Of a DNA stretch of 64,000 nucleotides, positions 25,628 to 33,869 are shown in pieces. The stretch lies in assembly GCA_009379955.1 (NCBI GenBank), contig WHST01000012.1:1-64000 (forward strand). Reading direction: 5' to 3'. The notes under the pieces are model-generated. The model was given only the letters and a program-made list of their open reading frames with translations, did not search any database and was not told the DNA's origin. Each line of letters opens with the position of its first letter. Positions within the stretch are counted from its first letter, which is position 1. Source of the stretch: Streptosporangiales bacterium. Lineage in GTDB: Bacteria > Actinomycetota > Actinomycetes > Streptosporangiales > WHST01. The position numbers and the translations under genes were made by a program.

Positions 25628-27532
25628 GTGACGGTTGCCGTGAACGTCCATGTCGATGCCGACCGCGACACCGAGGACACCCGCGTACGCGTGCGCCGGA
25701 TGTTCTCCGAGAACGTCGTCGTGTGCGACGGCGCGATGGGCACGATGCTCCACTCCACCGGGGTCCCTCTCGACCGTGCGCTGTGCGAGCTGAACATCTC
25801 CCAGCCGCGGCTGGTACGCGACCTGCACGCCGCGTACGTCGCCGCCGGCGCCGAGATCATCCAGACCAACACCTTCAACGCCAACCGGATGCGACTGGTC
25901 CGAGTCGGCCTGGAGGACAGTGTCGTCGAGATCAACATCGCCGGCGCGCGGTGCGCGAGGGAGGCCGTCGAAGACAGCGGTCGCCCCGTACTCGTCGCCG
26001 GGTCGGTCGGGCCGGCACTGAGCGCGACCTGGGTGCCCCGTCCCCCTGGCGACGCGCGCGCGTCCACGCTCCGCGAGCAGATCGCCGCGCTGGCCGACTG
26101 GGTCGACCTCGTCGTGCTGGAGACGTTCGGCGACATCGAGTCGCTGGCCCAGGCCGTCGACATCGCCCTCGACGAGTGCGACCTGCCGATCGTCGCCCAG
26201 CTCACCTTCGGCGACGACGGCCGCACGTTGCGCGGTGAGGATGCCGTCGCCGTGGCCGAGGCGCTCGGCGGGCTCGACCTCGCGGCGCTCGGCGCCAACT
26301 GCGGTGTCGGCCCCGGGGCGCTGCAGCCGGTCGTCGCCGACCTCGCGCGGCTGGCCACGCTGCCGATCTCGGTCCAGCCCAACGCAGGCGTCCCGCGACG
26401 GCTGGGACGTCAGGTCCGCTACGTCCACGACACCGAGTACTTCGCCGAAGCCGCGCGCCAGTTCGTCGCGGCGGGCGCCACCGTCGTCGGCGGCTGCTGC
26501 GGCACGACGCCGGCACACGTCCGCGCGATCGCCAAGGCGGTCGCGTCGCTGACGCCCACCCGCACGCTGCCACCGATCCAGCAGCCGACGACCGCGACGG
26601 TTCGGCCGGAGATCGTGGCCGCGGAGGTCGACCACCCGAACCGAGCGAGCTGGCCACCGGCCGACCAGTTCGTCGTGATCGCGGGCATGCAGCCACCACG
26701 AGGCGAGGACATCGCCGGCTTCGTCGAGTACGCGCGCGAGCTGGAGGCAGCGGGCGTCAACGCACTCGCCATCACCGAACCCGCGCCGCCGATGGCGCGG
26801 ATCAACCCCGTCGGCGTGTGCGTGGTCCTGCAACAGAGCGCCCAGGTCGACGTCCTGCTCCCGGTCGAGACCGCGGACCACAGCCTCGCGGCGCTGCAGG
26901 CGGACCTCCTCGGGGCCCACGCCCTCGGCCTGCGCACCGTGGTGTGCCGCACGGGCTCGCCGCGCGGTGTCGGCGACTACCCCGACCCCGGCCCGTTGTG
27001 GGACGTCGACTCGGTGCGGCTGATCGCGGCGCTGTCCGGGCTCAACGAGGGGATCGACTGGCGTGGCGTCCCGATCCCCGACTGCACCGAGTTCGTCATC
27101 GGTGCCTCGGTCAACACCTCGGCGGCCGAGCTGGACAACGAGCTCGACCGCGCCGAGGAGAAGGTACGCGCGGGCGCGCACTTCCTCGTGACCGACCCGA
27201 TCTTCGACCCCGAGGAGGCGCAGGAGGCGTTGTCCGCCCTGCGCCAGCGCGGGGTACGTATCCCGGTGATCGCGACCCTGGCGCCGTTCGAGGACGCACG
27301 GACGATCGAGCGGCTGCGGCACGAGCTGCCGGAGGTGGCACAGCGCACCACGCCGCTCGCCGTGGTGACGAACGATGGCGCCGGACCCCGGTCGGAGCTC
27401 GATGTCGCGGTCGAGATCGGGGACAAACTGCGCACCCTCGTCTCCGGCGTCACGATCCACCTGCCCACACCACCCGACCCCCGCGCGATCCGGCTCATCA
27501 GGCGCCTCGTCGGGCCCGGGAGCGGAGCATGA
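25628..27532 (+). CDS. Bifunctional homocysteine S-methyltransferase / methylenetetrahydrofolate reductase
   Basis: 634-residue fusion like Bacillus YitJ. The N-terminal half is a homocysteine methyltransferase barrel (CDGAMGTML at the start, GANCGVGPGAL near 225, GGCCGTTPAH near 288 with the paired zinc cysteines). The C-terminal half (about 340-634) is a MTHFR-like FAD barrel (VIAGMQPPRG, ALAITEPAP, CRTG, HFLVTDPIF). It would reduce methylene-THF and methylate homocysteine to methionine, or salvage S-methyl compounds. A GTG start is used. It overlaps the PucR-type regulator gene by 4 bases, an unusual partner. Confidence 0.9.
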   Translation: MTVAVNVHVDADRDTEDTRVRVRRMFSENVVVCDGAMGTMLHSTGVPLDRALCELNISQPRLVRDLHAAYVAAGAEIIQTNTFNANRMRLVRVGLEDSVVEINIAGARCAREAVEDSGRPVLVAGSVGPALSATWVPRPPGDARASTLREQIAALADWVDLVVLETFGDIESLAQAVDIALDECDLPIVAQLTFGDDGRTLRGEDAVAVAEALGGLDLAALGANCGVGPGALQPVVADLARLATLPISVQPNAGVPRRLGRQVRYVHDTEYFAEAARQFVAAGATVVGGCCGTTPAHVRAIAKAVASLTPTRTLPPIQQPTTATVRPEIVAAEVDHPNRASWPPADQFVVIAGMQPPRGEDIAGFVEYARELEAAGVNALAITEPAPPMARINPVGVCVVLQQSAQVDVLLPVETADHSLAALQADLLGAHALGLRTVVCRTGSPRGVGDYPDPGPLWDVDSVRLIAALSGLNEGIDWRGVPIPDCTEFVIGASVNTSAAELDNELDRAEEKVRAGAHFLVTDPIFDPEEAQEALSALRQRGVRIPVIATLAPFEDARTIERLRHELPEVAQRTTPLAVVTNDGAGPRSELDVAVEIGDKLRTLVSGVTIHLPTPPDPRAIRLIRRLVGPGSGA

Positions 27533-28881
27533 GCAAGAGCCGCGTCGAACGAGCCAGGGACCCGGCGGAGGAGCCGGGCAACGGCCACCAGGAGCCACCC
27601 GAGCTCTCCGACATGGTCACCGGCCTGTCGCGCCAGAACACCGTCTACCGCCGCACCCTCGAGGTCTGCGACGAGCTCGCCGACGCCGTGCTCGACGGCG
27701 TCGACCCCGTCGAGCTGACCCGCGTCCTCGCCGACCTGGTGGACAAGCGGATCGTGTTGATGGATCCGGCGTTCGTTCCCCGCGCCGAGGCCGGGGCCGA
27801 CGACGACAGCGCCGCGCTGCGCTGGGACCGGTCGGACCCGAGCATCGACCGCCTGCTGCGGGCGCTCGTCGTGAAGCGCCGGCCGCTGCGGGTGCCGTCG
27901 GTGCCCGGTTCGCTGCTCGAGCAGGGTTGTCTGATCACGCCGATCGTCGTCGGTGACGAGCCGCTCGGCTACCTCCTCGTCCTCGACCGGGCCGGCGACT
28001 CCGAGCCCGACGACGTCGACCTGCTGACGGCCACGTACGCCGCCACCCTCTTCGCGCTGACGCTCGCCCACGAACGCACCAGCACCGAGCTCGGCCTCCG
28101 CTATCAGCGCGCGATCGTCGACGCCCTCACCTCGGGCCACTTCCTCGACGCCGACGACGCACGGCAGAAGGCCCGCGCGCTCGGCCTCGACGAGGCGGTC
28201 GGCTGCCGCATCGGCGTCGTCCACGTCGACCGGCCCGAGTCACCGCGTGACGTCGACGCGGTCGCTCGACGCCTGTCGGCGGCCCTGCCGCGAGCGGTCG
28301 TCACGACGCACGAGTCGCGCATCGTGCTGATCCTGCCCGACCAGGCTCCACGCATGGGCGAGGGCCCGTCGCCGACACCGACCGCGTCGCTGTCGCGACT
28401 GTGGGAGCGGCTCGCCAACGCGACGAACGCCACCGTGACCTGCGGCCTGAGCGAGCACCTGACACACCCGGAGCACGCCCCGCACGGTCTCCGCCAGGCC
28501 GAGCAGGCGGTCGACCTCGGCATGCGGCTCGGCCGGGTCGGCCAGCTCGTCCGCTACGACGACCTCGGCATCTACCGCCTGCTGCTGCGCATCGGCGACA
28601 TGAGTGAGCTCTGGCGGTTCGCCGACGACGTGCTCGGACCGGTCATCGAGTACGACACCACCCACAAGCTCGACCTCGTCAAGACGCTCTCGGAGTACCT
28701 GCGCCACCAGGGCAGCCTCAAGCAGGTCTCCCGCAGCCTGCACGTCCACCCGAACACGGTCGCGTACCGCGCCCAGCGCATCGAGAAGCTGACCGGCCTC
28801 GACCTCGCCGACCCCGACGACCGCCTGCTCGCGCACGCCGCGGTCAAGATCGTCGAGGCCCAGCGCGCCGTCGACACCTGA
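27529..28881 (+). CDS. PucR/CdaR-type helix-turn-helix regulator
   Basis: 450-residue cytoplasmic regulator. A GAF-like domain occupies roughly 60-190, a GGDEF-related region 215-340 and the C-terminal HTH_30 domain 385-440 (LSEYLRHQGSLKQVSRSLHV, HPNTVAYRAQRIEKLTGLDL). These proteins usually sense a metabolite and activate purine, proline or diacid genes. ATGA overlap with the methyltransferase/MTHFR gene places both on one transcript, so it may report on methionine or one-carbon status; the ligand is unknown. Confidence 0.88.
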   Translation: MSKSRVERARDPAEEPGNGHQEPPELSDMVTGLSRQNTVYRRTLEVCDELADAVLDGVDPVELTRVLADLVDKRIVLMDPAFVPRAEAGADDDSAALRWDRSDPSIDRLLRALVVKRRPLRVPSVPGSLLEQGCLITPIVVGDEPLGYLLVLDRAGDSEPDDVDLLTATYAATLFALTLAHERTSTELGLRYQRAIVDALTSGHFLDADDARQKARALGLDEAVGCRIGVVHVDRPESPRDVDAVARRLSAALPRAVVTTHESRIVLILPDQAPRMGEGPSPTPTASLSRLWERLANATNATVTCGLSEHLTHPEHAPHGLRQAEQAVDLGMRLGRVGQLVRYDDLGIYRLLLRIGDMSELWRFADDVLGPVIEYDTTHKLDLVKTLSEYLRHQGSLKQVSRSLHVHPNTVAYRAQRIEKLTGLDLADPDDRLLAHAAVKIVEAQRAVDT

Positions 28882-28933
28882 GGAGCGTCCGTTCACCCCT
28901 GGCTCAGCAGCCGCCATGACGATCAAAAAAAAG

Positions 28934-28969
28934 TCAGTCTTGACTGATTTGATTTCTGCGACTTACGGT
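28934..28969 (+). promoter_or_regulatory. tetR promoter with overlapping operator (leaderless)
   Basis: TCAGTC-TT-GACTGA (28934-28947) is a perfect 6-2-6 inverted repeat of TetR-operator size. It overlaps the -35 hexamer TTGACT (28940-28945). TACGGT (28964-28969) follows after 18 bases, and the ATG at 28976 begins 7 bases later, so the mRNA probably starts at the start codon without a leader. Binding at the repeat would block the polymerase, implying autorepression of the regulator and its downstream operon. Confidence 0.6.
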
Positions 28970-28975
28970 GCTGCC

Positions 28976-29671
28976 ATGGCCAGTGAGGAAGCGCGCCAGC
29001 CGAAGCAGGCTCGCAGCGTCGCCACCCGGGAGCGGTTGTTGGACGCCGCCGTGGAGTGCCTGATCGAGTACGGGTACGCCGGTACGTCCACACCGCTGGT
29101 CTGCAAGCGCGCCAACCTCTCCAGGGGTGCACAACTGCATCACTTCGCCACCAAGGACGAGCTGCTGCTCGCCGCGATGGAGCACCTGGCGAGGCGCCGC
29201 TTCCAGGAGCTCAGCACCCGGGCACGGAAGATCCGCAAGACGATGTCGGACGACCCGGCCACGCGGATGCGCACGGCGATCGACCTGCTCTGGACGACCT
29301 TCTCCGCGGACCTGTACTTCGGCGCTCTCGAGCTGTGGGTGGCCGCACGCACCAACCCGACGCTGCGCGCCGAGGTGCATCGGATCGAACGGCACCTGGG
29401 TAAGGAGGTCCAGGCGCTCTTCCACGACCTCTTCCCGAGTGAGATCACGGACTCGCGCGAGGGAACCGAGGCGCTCCGCGCACAGACGTACCTGCTCCGC
29501 GGCCTCGCGCTCACTCGCCTGCTCCGGGACGGGCCGGGCGACGAGGAGAAGATGCTCGACGTCGCGGCGAAGCTGCTGACAGATGTGGCCGCCCCGTCGG
29601 CCGCCACCACGACGCGAACCGGAAAGACCAAGCCGCCCAAGAAGACACAAGCCCGGACGGGCACGAGCTAA
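28976..29671 (+). CDS. TetR family regulator
   Basis: 231-residue repressor. The N-terminal helix-turn-helix (about 10-60; RERLLDAAVECLIEYGYAGT, LSRGAQLHHFATKDELLLAA) is canonical; the ligand domain (80-205) has the TetR_C arrangement, and the last 25 residues are lysine/threonine-rich. ATG 28976 is preferred over an upstream ATG at 28916, which would translate through the operator and promoter. It is followed 50 bases later by the importer lipoprotein gene in the same direction, with no terminator seen between them, so it heads the putative degradation operon. Confidence 0.9.
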   Translation: MASEEARQPKQARSVATRERLLDAAVECLIEYGYAGTSTPLVCKRANLSRGAQLHHFATKDELLLAAMEHLARRRFQELSTRARKIRKTMSDDPATRMRTAIDLLWTTFSADLYFGALELWVAARTNPTLRAEVHRIERHLGKEVQALFHDLFPSEITDSREGTEALRAQTYLLRGLALTRLLRDGPGDEEKMLDVAAKLLTDVAAPSAATTTRTGKTKPPKKTQARTGTS

Positions 29672-29721
29672 CAGCCGAGCCACACTGCTGCCCACCAGCG
29701 GAGTTCGAAGGAGAACCGACG

Positions 29722-30909
29722 ATGGTGTCTACCAACCATGCCTCCGACAGGTCAGAACGGGGAATCAGTAGGCGCAGTCTCTTCGGCGGCGCCGGAGCGC
29801 TCGCCCTGGGTGGGGTGGTCACCGCATGCGGCGGACCGGCAGCGCAGTCCACATCGAAGTCGAAGGTGACGAACTCTGACGGCAAGAAGCTGCGCCGCAT
29901 CACCTTGAGCTACGGGGTGCCGACCCTCGACACGACCACCGCGTGGTTCGGTGCGATCCCGCGCGCTCTCGGGTTCTACGAGCAACACGGGCTCAGCGTC
30001 GAGATCGAGGGCCTGCAAGGTGGCACGGCATCGGTCGCGGCGCTGACGACGAACCGTTCGCAGCTCGCGACGCAGAGCACGCAGGTCATCTTCACCTCGG
30101 TCGACCGCGGGGTGGAGCTCAAGGGCGTCATGTGCCAGATTCCCGGCGACTTCATCGGTATCGCCGTGAGCGACTCGAGCCCGATCACCGAGGAGTCACA
30201 GCTCGCCGACTACCTGCGCGGCAAGACGATAGGCACCAACGCGATCGGCGGCAGCCCGGACATCGAGGTCCGTGCGGTCGTCAAGCACATGGGTCTCGAA
30301 CCGGACAAGGACGTCAAGTTCCTCGCCGTCGGCACCGGAACCCCGGCCCTGCACGCGCTGCAGAAGGGGCGCGTCACCGCCCTCGGGCTGTGGGCGATGA
30401 TCTACGCGAACTTCGAAGCGCAGGGCACGAAGCTGCGGATCTTCCGCCCCGATCCGCTGTCCAAGCTGGGATTCCAGCACGCGACAGTAGCGACGCAGGC
30501 AATGGTGGACGACGACCCCGAGCTGGTCCTCTCGTACTGCAAGGCGGTCGCCAAGTCGCTGGCCTTCCTCAGCGCCGCGGATCCAACCGAGATCGTCAAG
30601 CTGCACTACCGCCTGTACCCGGCCGCGAAACCGCAGGGCATGTCGTCCGCACGTGCCGTGGAGATCGGGACCAAGGTGCTGAAGAGCGTCATGCCGTACC
30701 TCGAGCTCGACAAGCGGATGCAAGAGGGTCAGCTGCTCGGGGACATGGAGGACTCGAAGATCACGGCCGTCGGGGAACTGCTGCGCGGTGCCGACACGAT
30801 CAAGAAGGTCGAGACGCCGAGCGCCTACTTCACCCGCCAGTTCCTCGAGGAGGCCAACGACTTCGACCGCGACGCGATCGTCGCGCAGGCGAAGAAGTTC
30901 TCGGCGTGA
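29722..30909 (+). CDS. NMT1/SsuA-type ABC substrate-binding lipoprotein
   Basis: 395-residue binding protein. The N-terminus has a twin-arginine-like SRRSLFGGAG followed by lipobox VVTAC, so it is likely exported and anchored. The mature part is a periplasmic-binding type 2 fold related to NMT1/TauA/SsuA: FGAIPRALGFYEQHGLSVEI, then GGTASVAALTTNRSQLA. Relatives bind sulfonates, pyrimidine precursors, riboflavin or aromatic acids. Its ATPase and permease lie 5.7 kb downstream, at 35467-37126, with six metabolic genes in between. GGAGA precedes the ATG. It is the first structural gene of the operon. Confidence 0.88.
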   Translation: MVSTNHASDRSERGISRRSLFGGAGALALGGVVTACGGPAAQSTSKSKVTNSDGKKLRRITLSYGVPTLDTTTAWFGAIPRALGFYEQHGLSVEIEGLQGGTASVAALTTNRSQLATQSTQVIFTSVDRGVELKGVMCQIPGDFIGIAVSDSSPITEESQLADYLRGKTIGTNAIGGSPDIEVRAVVKHMGLEPDKDVKFLAVGTGTPALHALQKGRVTALGLWAMIYANFEAQGTKLRIFRPDPLSKLGFQHATVATQAMVDDDPELVLSYCKAVAKSLAFLSAADPTEIVKLHYRLYPAAKPQGMSSARAVEIGTKVLKSVMPYLELDKRMQEGQLLGDMEDSKITAVGELLRGADTIKKVETPSAYFTRQFLEEANDFDRDAIVAQAKKFSA

Positions 30910-30929
30910 GACGTGAGGGTGGAGGCGTG

Positions 30930-31430
30930 ATGCGACAGCGACACTTCGAGGACGTCGAGGTGGGCATGGAGCTGACCCCGGTGACCAAGGGCCCGATGAC
31001 CAGCATGCACCTCATGCGGTGGTCCTCGGCGATCGAGAACTGGCACCGCATCCACTACGACCGCCCGTTCGCCACCGACCACGACGGCCTGCCCGACGTG
31101 CTGGTCAACGGTTCGTGGAAACAGCACGTGCTGGCTCAGCTGATCAAGGACTTCGCAGGCCCGTCGGGCTGGCCGTTGAACATCTCGTTCAGCTACCGCG
31201 GCATGGACGTGCGCGGCGCGACCATCACCGCGTACGGAGAGGTCAGCGGGCGTCGCGAACTGGCCCGATGGGGGGTCGTGGAGTGCACCATCGGCATGCG
31301 CAACGAGAACGGTGATGTGACCACGACGGGAACGGCGCACGCGCTGCTGCCGCGCCGCGACGGTCCGCCGGTGCCGTATCCGCTGCCCCCGTCGCTGATC
31401 GAGCAGGCCACGGACGGTGCGGCAGCGTGA
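30930..31430 (+). CDS. MaoC/HTD2-like hot-dog hydratase subunit
   Basis: 166-residue single hot-dog domain. The active-site segment reads ENWHRIHYDRPFA, the HRIHYD type found in HTD2- and mesaconyl-CoA-hydratase-like proteins, followed by PDVLVNGSWKQ. The position of the usual catalytic Asp (five before the His) is Asn, so catalysis may rely on a partner. A second, N-terminal-type hot-dog protein is encoded at 32419; the two probably form one hydratase acting on an alpha,beta-unsaturated acyl-CoA. An upstream GTG one codon earlier is an alternative start. GGAGG is 3-8 bases before. Confidence 0.8.
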   Translation: MRQRHFEDVEVGMELTPVTKGPMTSMHLMRWSSAIENWHRIHYDRPFATDHDGLPDVLVNGSWKQHVLAQLIKDFAGPSGWPLNISFSYRGMDVRGATITAYGEVSGRRELARWGVVECTIGMRNENGDVTTTGTAHALLPRRDGPPVPYPLPPSLIEQATDGAAA

Positions 31431-32416
31431 GTCGAACGAACGACAACCGATCCGAGCCGGGAGCTGAGAGGTGGGCACAGATGAACGTGGACCGTGTCGA
31501 GCTGCATGAGGTCGGGCCGCGGGAAGGTTTCCAGTTCGAAGGGATCGGGCAGCCGGACAAGATCTCCACGGCGCAGAAGGTGGAGCTGGTGGAGGCGCTG
31601 GCGCAGACCGGGCTACGCAAGATCCAGGTGACCAGCTTCGTCAGTCCCAAGCACGTGCCGCAGATGGCCGACGCGGACGACGTGTCGACGCAGGTACGCA
31701 GCTTCCCCGGGGTCGCGTACGACGCCGTCTACCTGAACGACAAGGGCCTCGAACGTGCCATTGCTGCCGGCATCTACGAGATCGACGGGCACGTGAGCCT
31801 GACGGCGAGCGAGACGTTCTCCAAGCAGAACCAGCGGCGTGACATGGCCGCGGACATCGAGATGCAGCGCAAGCAGCTCACGCTCTACCGGGACCACGGC
31901 ATCCCGGTGCGGTCCGGCACCTTGATGGCGGCGTTCGGTTGCAACTACGAGGGCGACATCTCCGTCGAGCGGGTGCTGGAGTGCGTCGGGATCATGCACG
32001 ACCTGGCAGCTGAGTTCGACACCCAGATCGACGACGCGCTGCTCGCCGACACCATGGGCTGGGCCGACCCCGACCAGATCAAGCGGGTCATCGGCGCGGT
32101 ACGCGAACGCTGGCCGGCGATGTCGGTCTCCCTGCACCTGCACGACACCCGAGGCACAGGGATCGCCAACGTGTACGCGGCGCTCGAGACCGGTGTCACG
32201 GCGTTCGACTCGTCCGTCGGCGGCCTGGGCGGGTGCCCGTTCGCGAAGACGGTCGCCGGCAACGTCGCGACCGAGGACATCGTCTTCATGTGCGAGCGGA
32301 TGGGCATCGAGACCGGGGTCGACCTGGGCAGGCTCGTCGAGGTCGTCAAGCTTGCCGAGGAGATCGTGGGCCATCCGTTGCCCGGCAAGCTCGGCCACGT
32401 CTACGCGGCAGCGTGA
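31427..32416 (+). CDS. Hydroxymethylglutaryl-CoA lyase-like enzyme
   Basis: 329-residue HMGL-like TIM barrel. Metal and substrate motifs are present: VGPREGFQ near 30, KIQVTSFVSPKHVPQMADAD, LADTMGWADP near 205, HLHDTRGTGIANVYAA near 235 and the glycine-rich lid SSVGGLGGCPFA with its reactive cysteine near 268, then GNVATEDIVF. By family it retro-aldol-cleaves a 3-hydroxy(-3-methyl)acyl-CoA into acetyl-CoA and a keto product. GTG 31427 overlaps the previous stop by 4 bases; ATG at 31481 (MNVDRVELHEVGPREG) is an equally plausible start giving 311 residues. Confidence 0.88.
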   Translation: MSRTNDNRSEPGAERWAQMNVDRVELHEVGPREGFQFEGIGQPDKISTAQKVELVEALAQTGLRKIQVTSFVSPKHVPQMADADDVSTQVRSFPGVAYDAVYLNDKGLERAIAAGIYEIDGHVSLTASETFSKQNQRRDMAADIEMQRKQLTLYRDHGIPVRSGTLMAAFGCNYEGDISVERVLECVGIMHDLAAEFDTQIDDALLADTMGWADPDQIKRVIGAVRERWPAMSVSLHLHDTRGTGIANVYAALETGVTAFDSSVGGLGGCPFAKTVAGNVATEDIVFMCERMGIETGVDLGRLVEVVKLAEEIVGHPLPGKLGHVYAAA

Positions 32417-32418
32417 CC

Positions 32419-32973
32419 ATGGTCGCCGAACAGGTAGCCGTCACGGACTACATCACCGCCGAGGTGCGTTCGCTGATCGGGCGCAAGGGCGAGACGATGG
32501 TCGCGTCCGATCCCGTCGACCGCAGCTCCGTACGGCGGTTCGCGCAGGCGATCATGGACGACGACCCGCTCTACTGGGACGAGGACCATGCGGCGAAGTC
32601 GCAGTACGGCCGGATCATGGCGCCGCCGCTGTTCCCACTCCACGCCCTGCGCAGACCAGGCGGGACATCGGATCCGCTCGACCGGTCGTTCGAGGACTCC
32701 GACTACGACGGCGCCGGCGACGTGCTCGGCCGGATGGGTCTGCCTGACGTCCCCATCCCACAGCAGCGGTTGCTCAACGGCGGCAACGACGTCCGGATCC
32801 TCGGCCTCGCCGGAGTCGGCGATGTCATCGTCACGCAGAGCGCCTACGAGGACATCTACCAGAAGAACGGGCGCAGCGGCGCACTGATCTTCGTCGACAT
32901 CGTCACCGACTACTGGGTGCAGCAGGATGGCACCGCACTGCTGCGCAGCCGCCAGGTCTTCATCTGGCGGTAG
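32419..32973 (+). CDS. FAS1-like (MaoC N-terminal) dehydratase subunit
   Basis: 184-residue hot-dog protein with the FAS1_DH segment VRRFAQAIMDDDPLYWDED then YGRIMAPPLFPLHAL, typical of the non-catalytic or N-terminal half of two-part hydratases such as HadA or the steroid ChsH pair. Likely pairs with the HTD2-like protein at 30930. ATG 32419 sits 2 bases after the lyase stop; GTG 32413 in the same frame would overlap that stop and is possible. Confidence 0.78.
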   Translation: MVAEQVAVTDYITAEVRSLIGRKGETMVASDPVDRSSVRRFAQAIMDDDPLYWDEDHAAKSQYGRIMAPPLFPLHALRRPGGTSDPLDRSFEDSDYDGAGDVLGRMGLPDVPIPQQRLLNGGNDVRILGLAGVGDVIVTQSAYEDIYQKNGRSGALIFVDIVTDYWVQQDGTALLRSRQVFIWR

Positions 32974-32999
32974 ACCGACGGGCTCTGGCAGGTGAGAAG

Positions 33000-33824
33000 A
33001 TGCGATTCATCGCGTACTCGAACGCAGGCACGCCGACCATGGGCGTGGCGGTGGACGACCGGGTCGTACCCCTGTGTGAGGTCGCTGAGTTCTACGCCGA
33101 CCTGCCGAGCTACCGTGCGGCAGCCGCGACGAAGACCGCTGCCGCTGCCGACGGGCTGGCGCTCACGGACGTCGAGCCCGCGATACCCGTACCGGCGACG
33201 GCGCACGTGCTGTGCGCGGGCCTGAACTACCGCGACCATGCCGCCGAGGCAACCGCGGACCTGCCGACGGTGCCCGACGTGTTCGGCCGGTGGGCGTCGA
33301 CGCTCAACCGGGACGGCGGTGAGGTGCCCCTGCCACCGCGGGAGCACGGCCTGGACTGGGAAGGTGAGCTCGCCGCCGTCGTCGGCGCGCCCCTGCGAGA
33401 CGTGGACGAGGCGGAGGCGGAGGAGGCGATCCTCGGTTATGTGTGCTTCAACGACCTGAGCGCACGGGGGTTCCAGTTCGCCGGCAAGCAGGTGACCGTC
33501 GGGAAGAACGCCGACGGTTCGGCGCCGATCGGCGCGCAGATCGTCGAGCCCGACGACCTCGGGCGAGCACGCGACCTCCGTATCCGCACCACGGTCAACG
33601 GCCGGCCGAAGCAGGAAGGCTCCACGGCTCAGCTCGTCTTCACGGCCGCGCAGATCATCGCGTACGTGTCCGGCTGCATGTCGCTGCGGCCAGGGGACCT
33701 GGTAGCCACGGGCACGCCCGCCGGCGTCGGCTTCAGCCGTGCACCCGCCGAGCTGCTCGGCAGCGGGGATGTGGTGACCGTGTCGATCGAGGGGATCGGC
33801 GAACTGACCAACACGATCGCGTGA
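33000..33824 (+). CDS. Fumarylacetoacetate hydrolase family protein
   Basis: 274-residue FAH-family enzyme. The N-terminal cap (1-65) is followed by the FAH core, with LCAGLNYRDHAAEA near 72, metal ligands in DWEGELAAVVG (Glu-x-Glu) near 120, the KQVTVGKNADG region and GDLVATGTPAGVG near 240. Members hydrolyse C-C bonds of acylpyruvates or decarboxylate/tautomerise oxaloacetate-like acids. In this operon it would process a dioxo intermediate or the product of the lyase. It begins 26 bases after the preceding stop with GGTGAG ahead of its ATG. Confidence 0.9.
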   Translation: MRFIAYSNAGTPTMGVAVDDRVVPLCEVAEFYADLPSYRAAAATKTAAAADGLALTDVEPAIPVPATAHVLCAGLNYRDHAAEATADLPTVPDVFGRWASTLNRDGGEVPLPPREHGLDWEGELAAVVGAPLRDVDEAEAEEAILGYVCFNDLSARGFQFAGKQVTVGKNADGSAPIGAQIVEPDDLGRARDLRIRTTVNGRPKQEGSTAQLVFTAAQIIAYVSGCMSLRPGDLVATGTPAGVGFSRAPAELLGSGDVVTVSIEGIGELTNTIA

Positions 33825-33869
33825 CCGGACACGAGCTGCCGCGCTGTGCAGGCATGGGAGGGCAACGCC

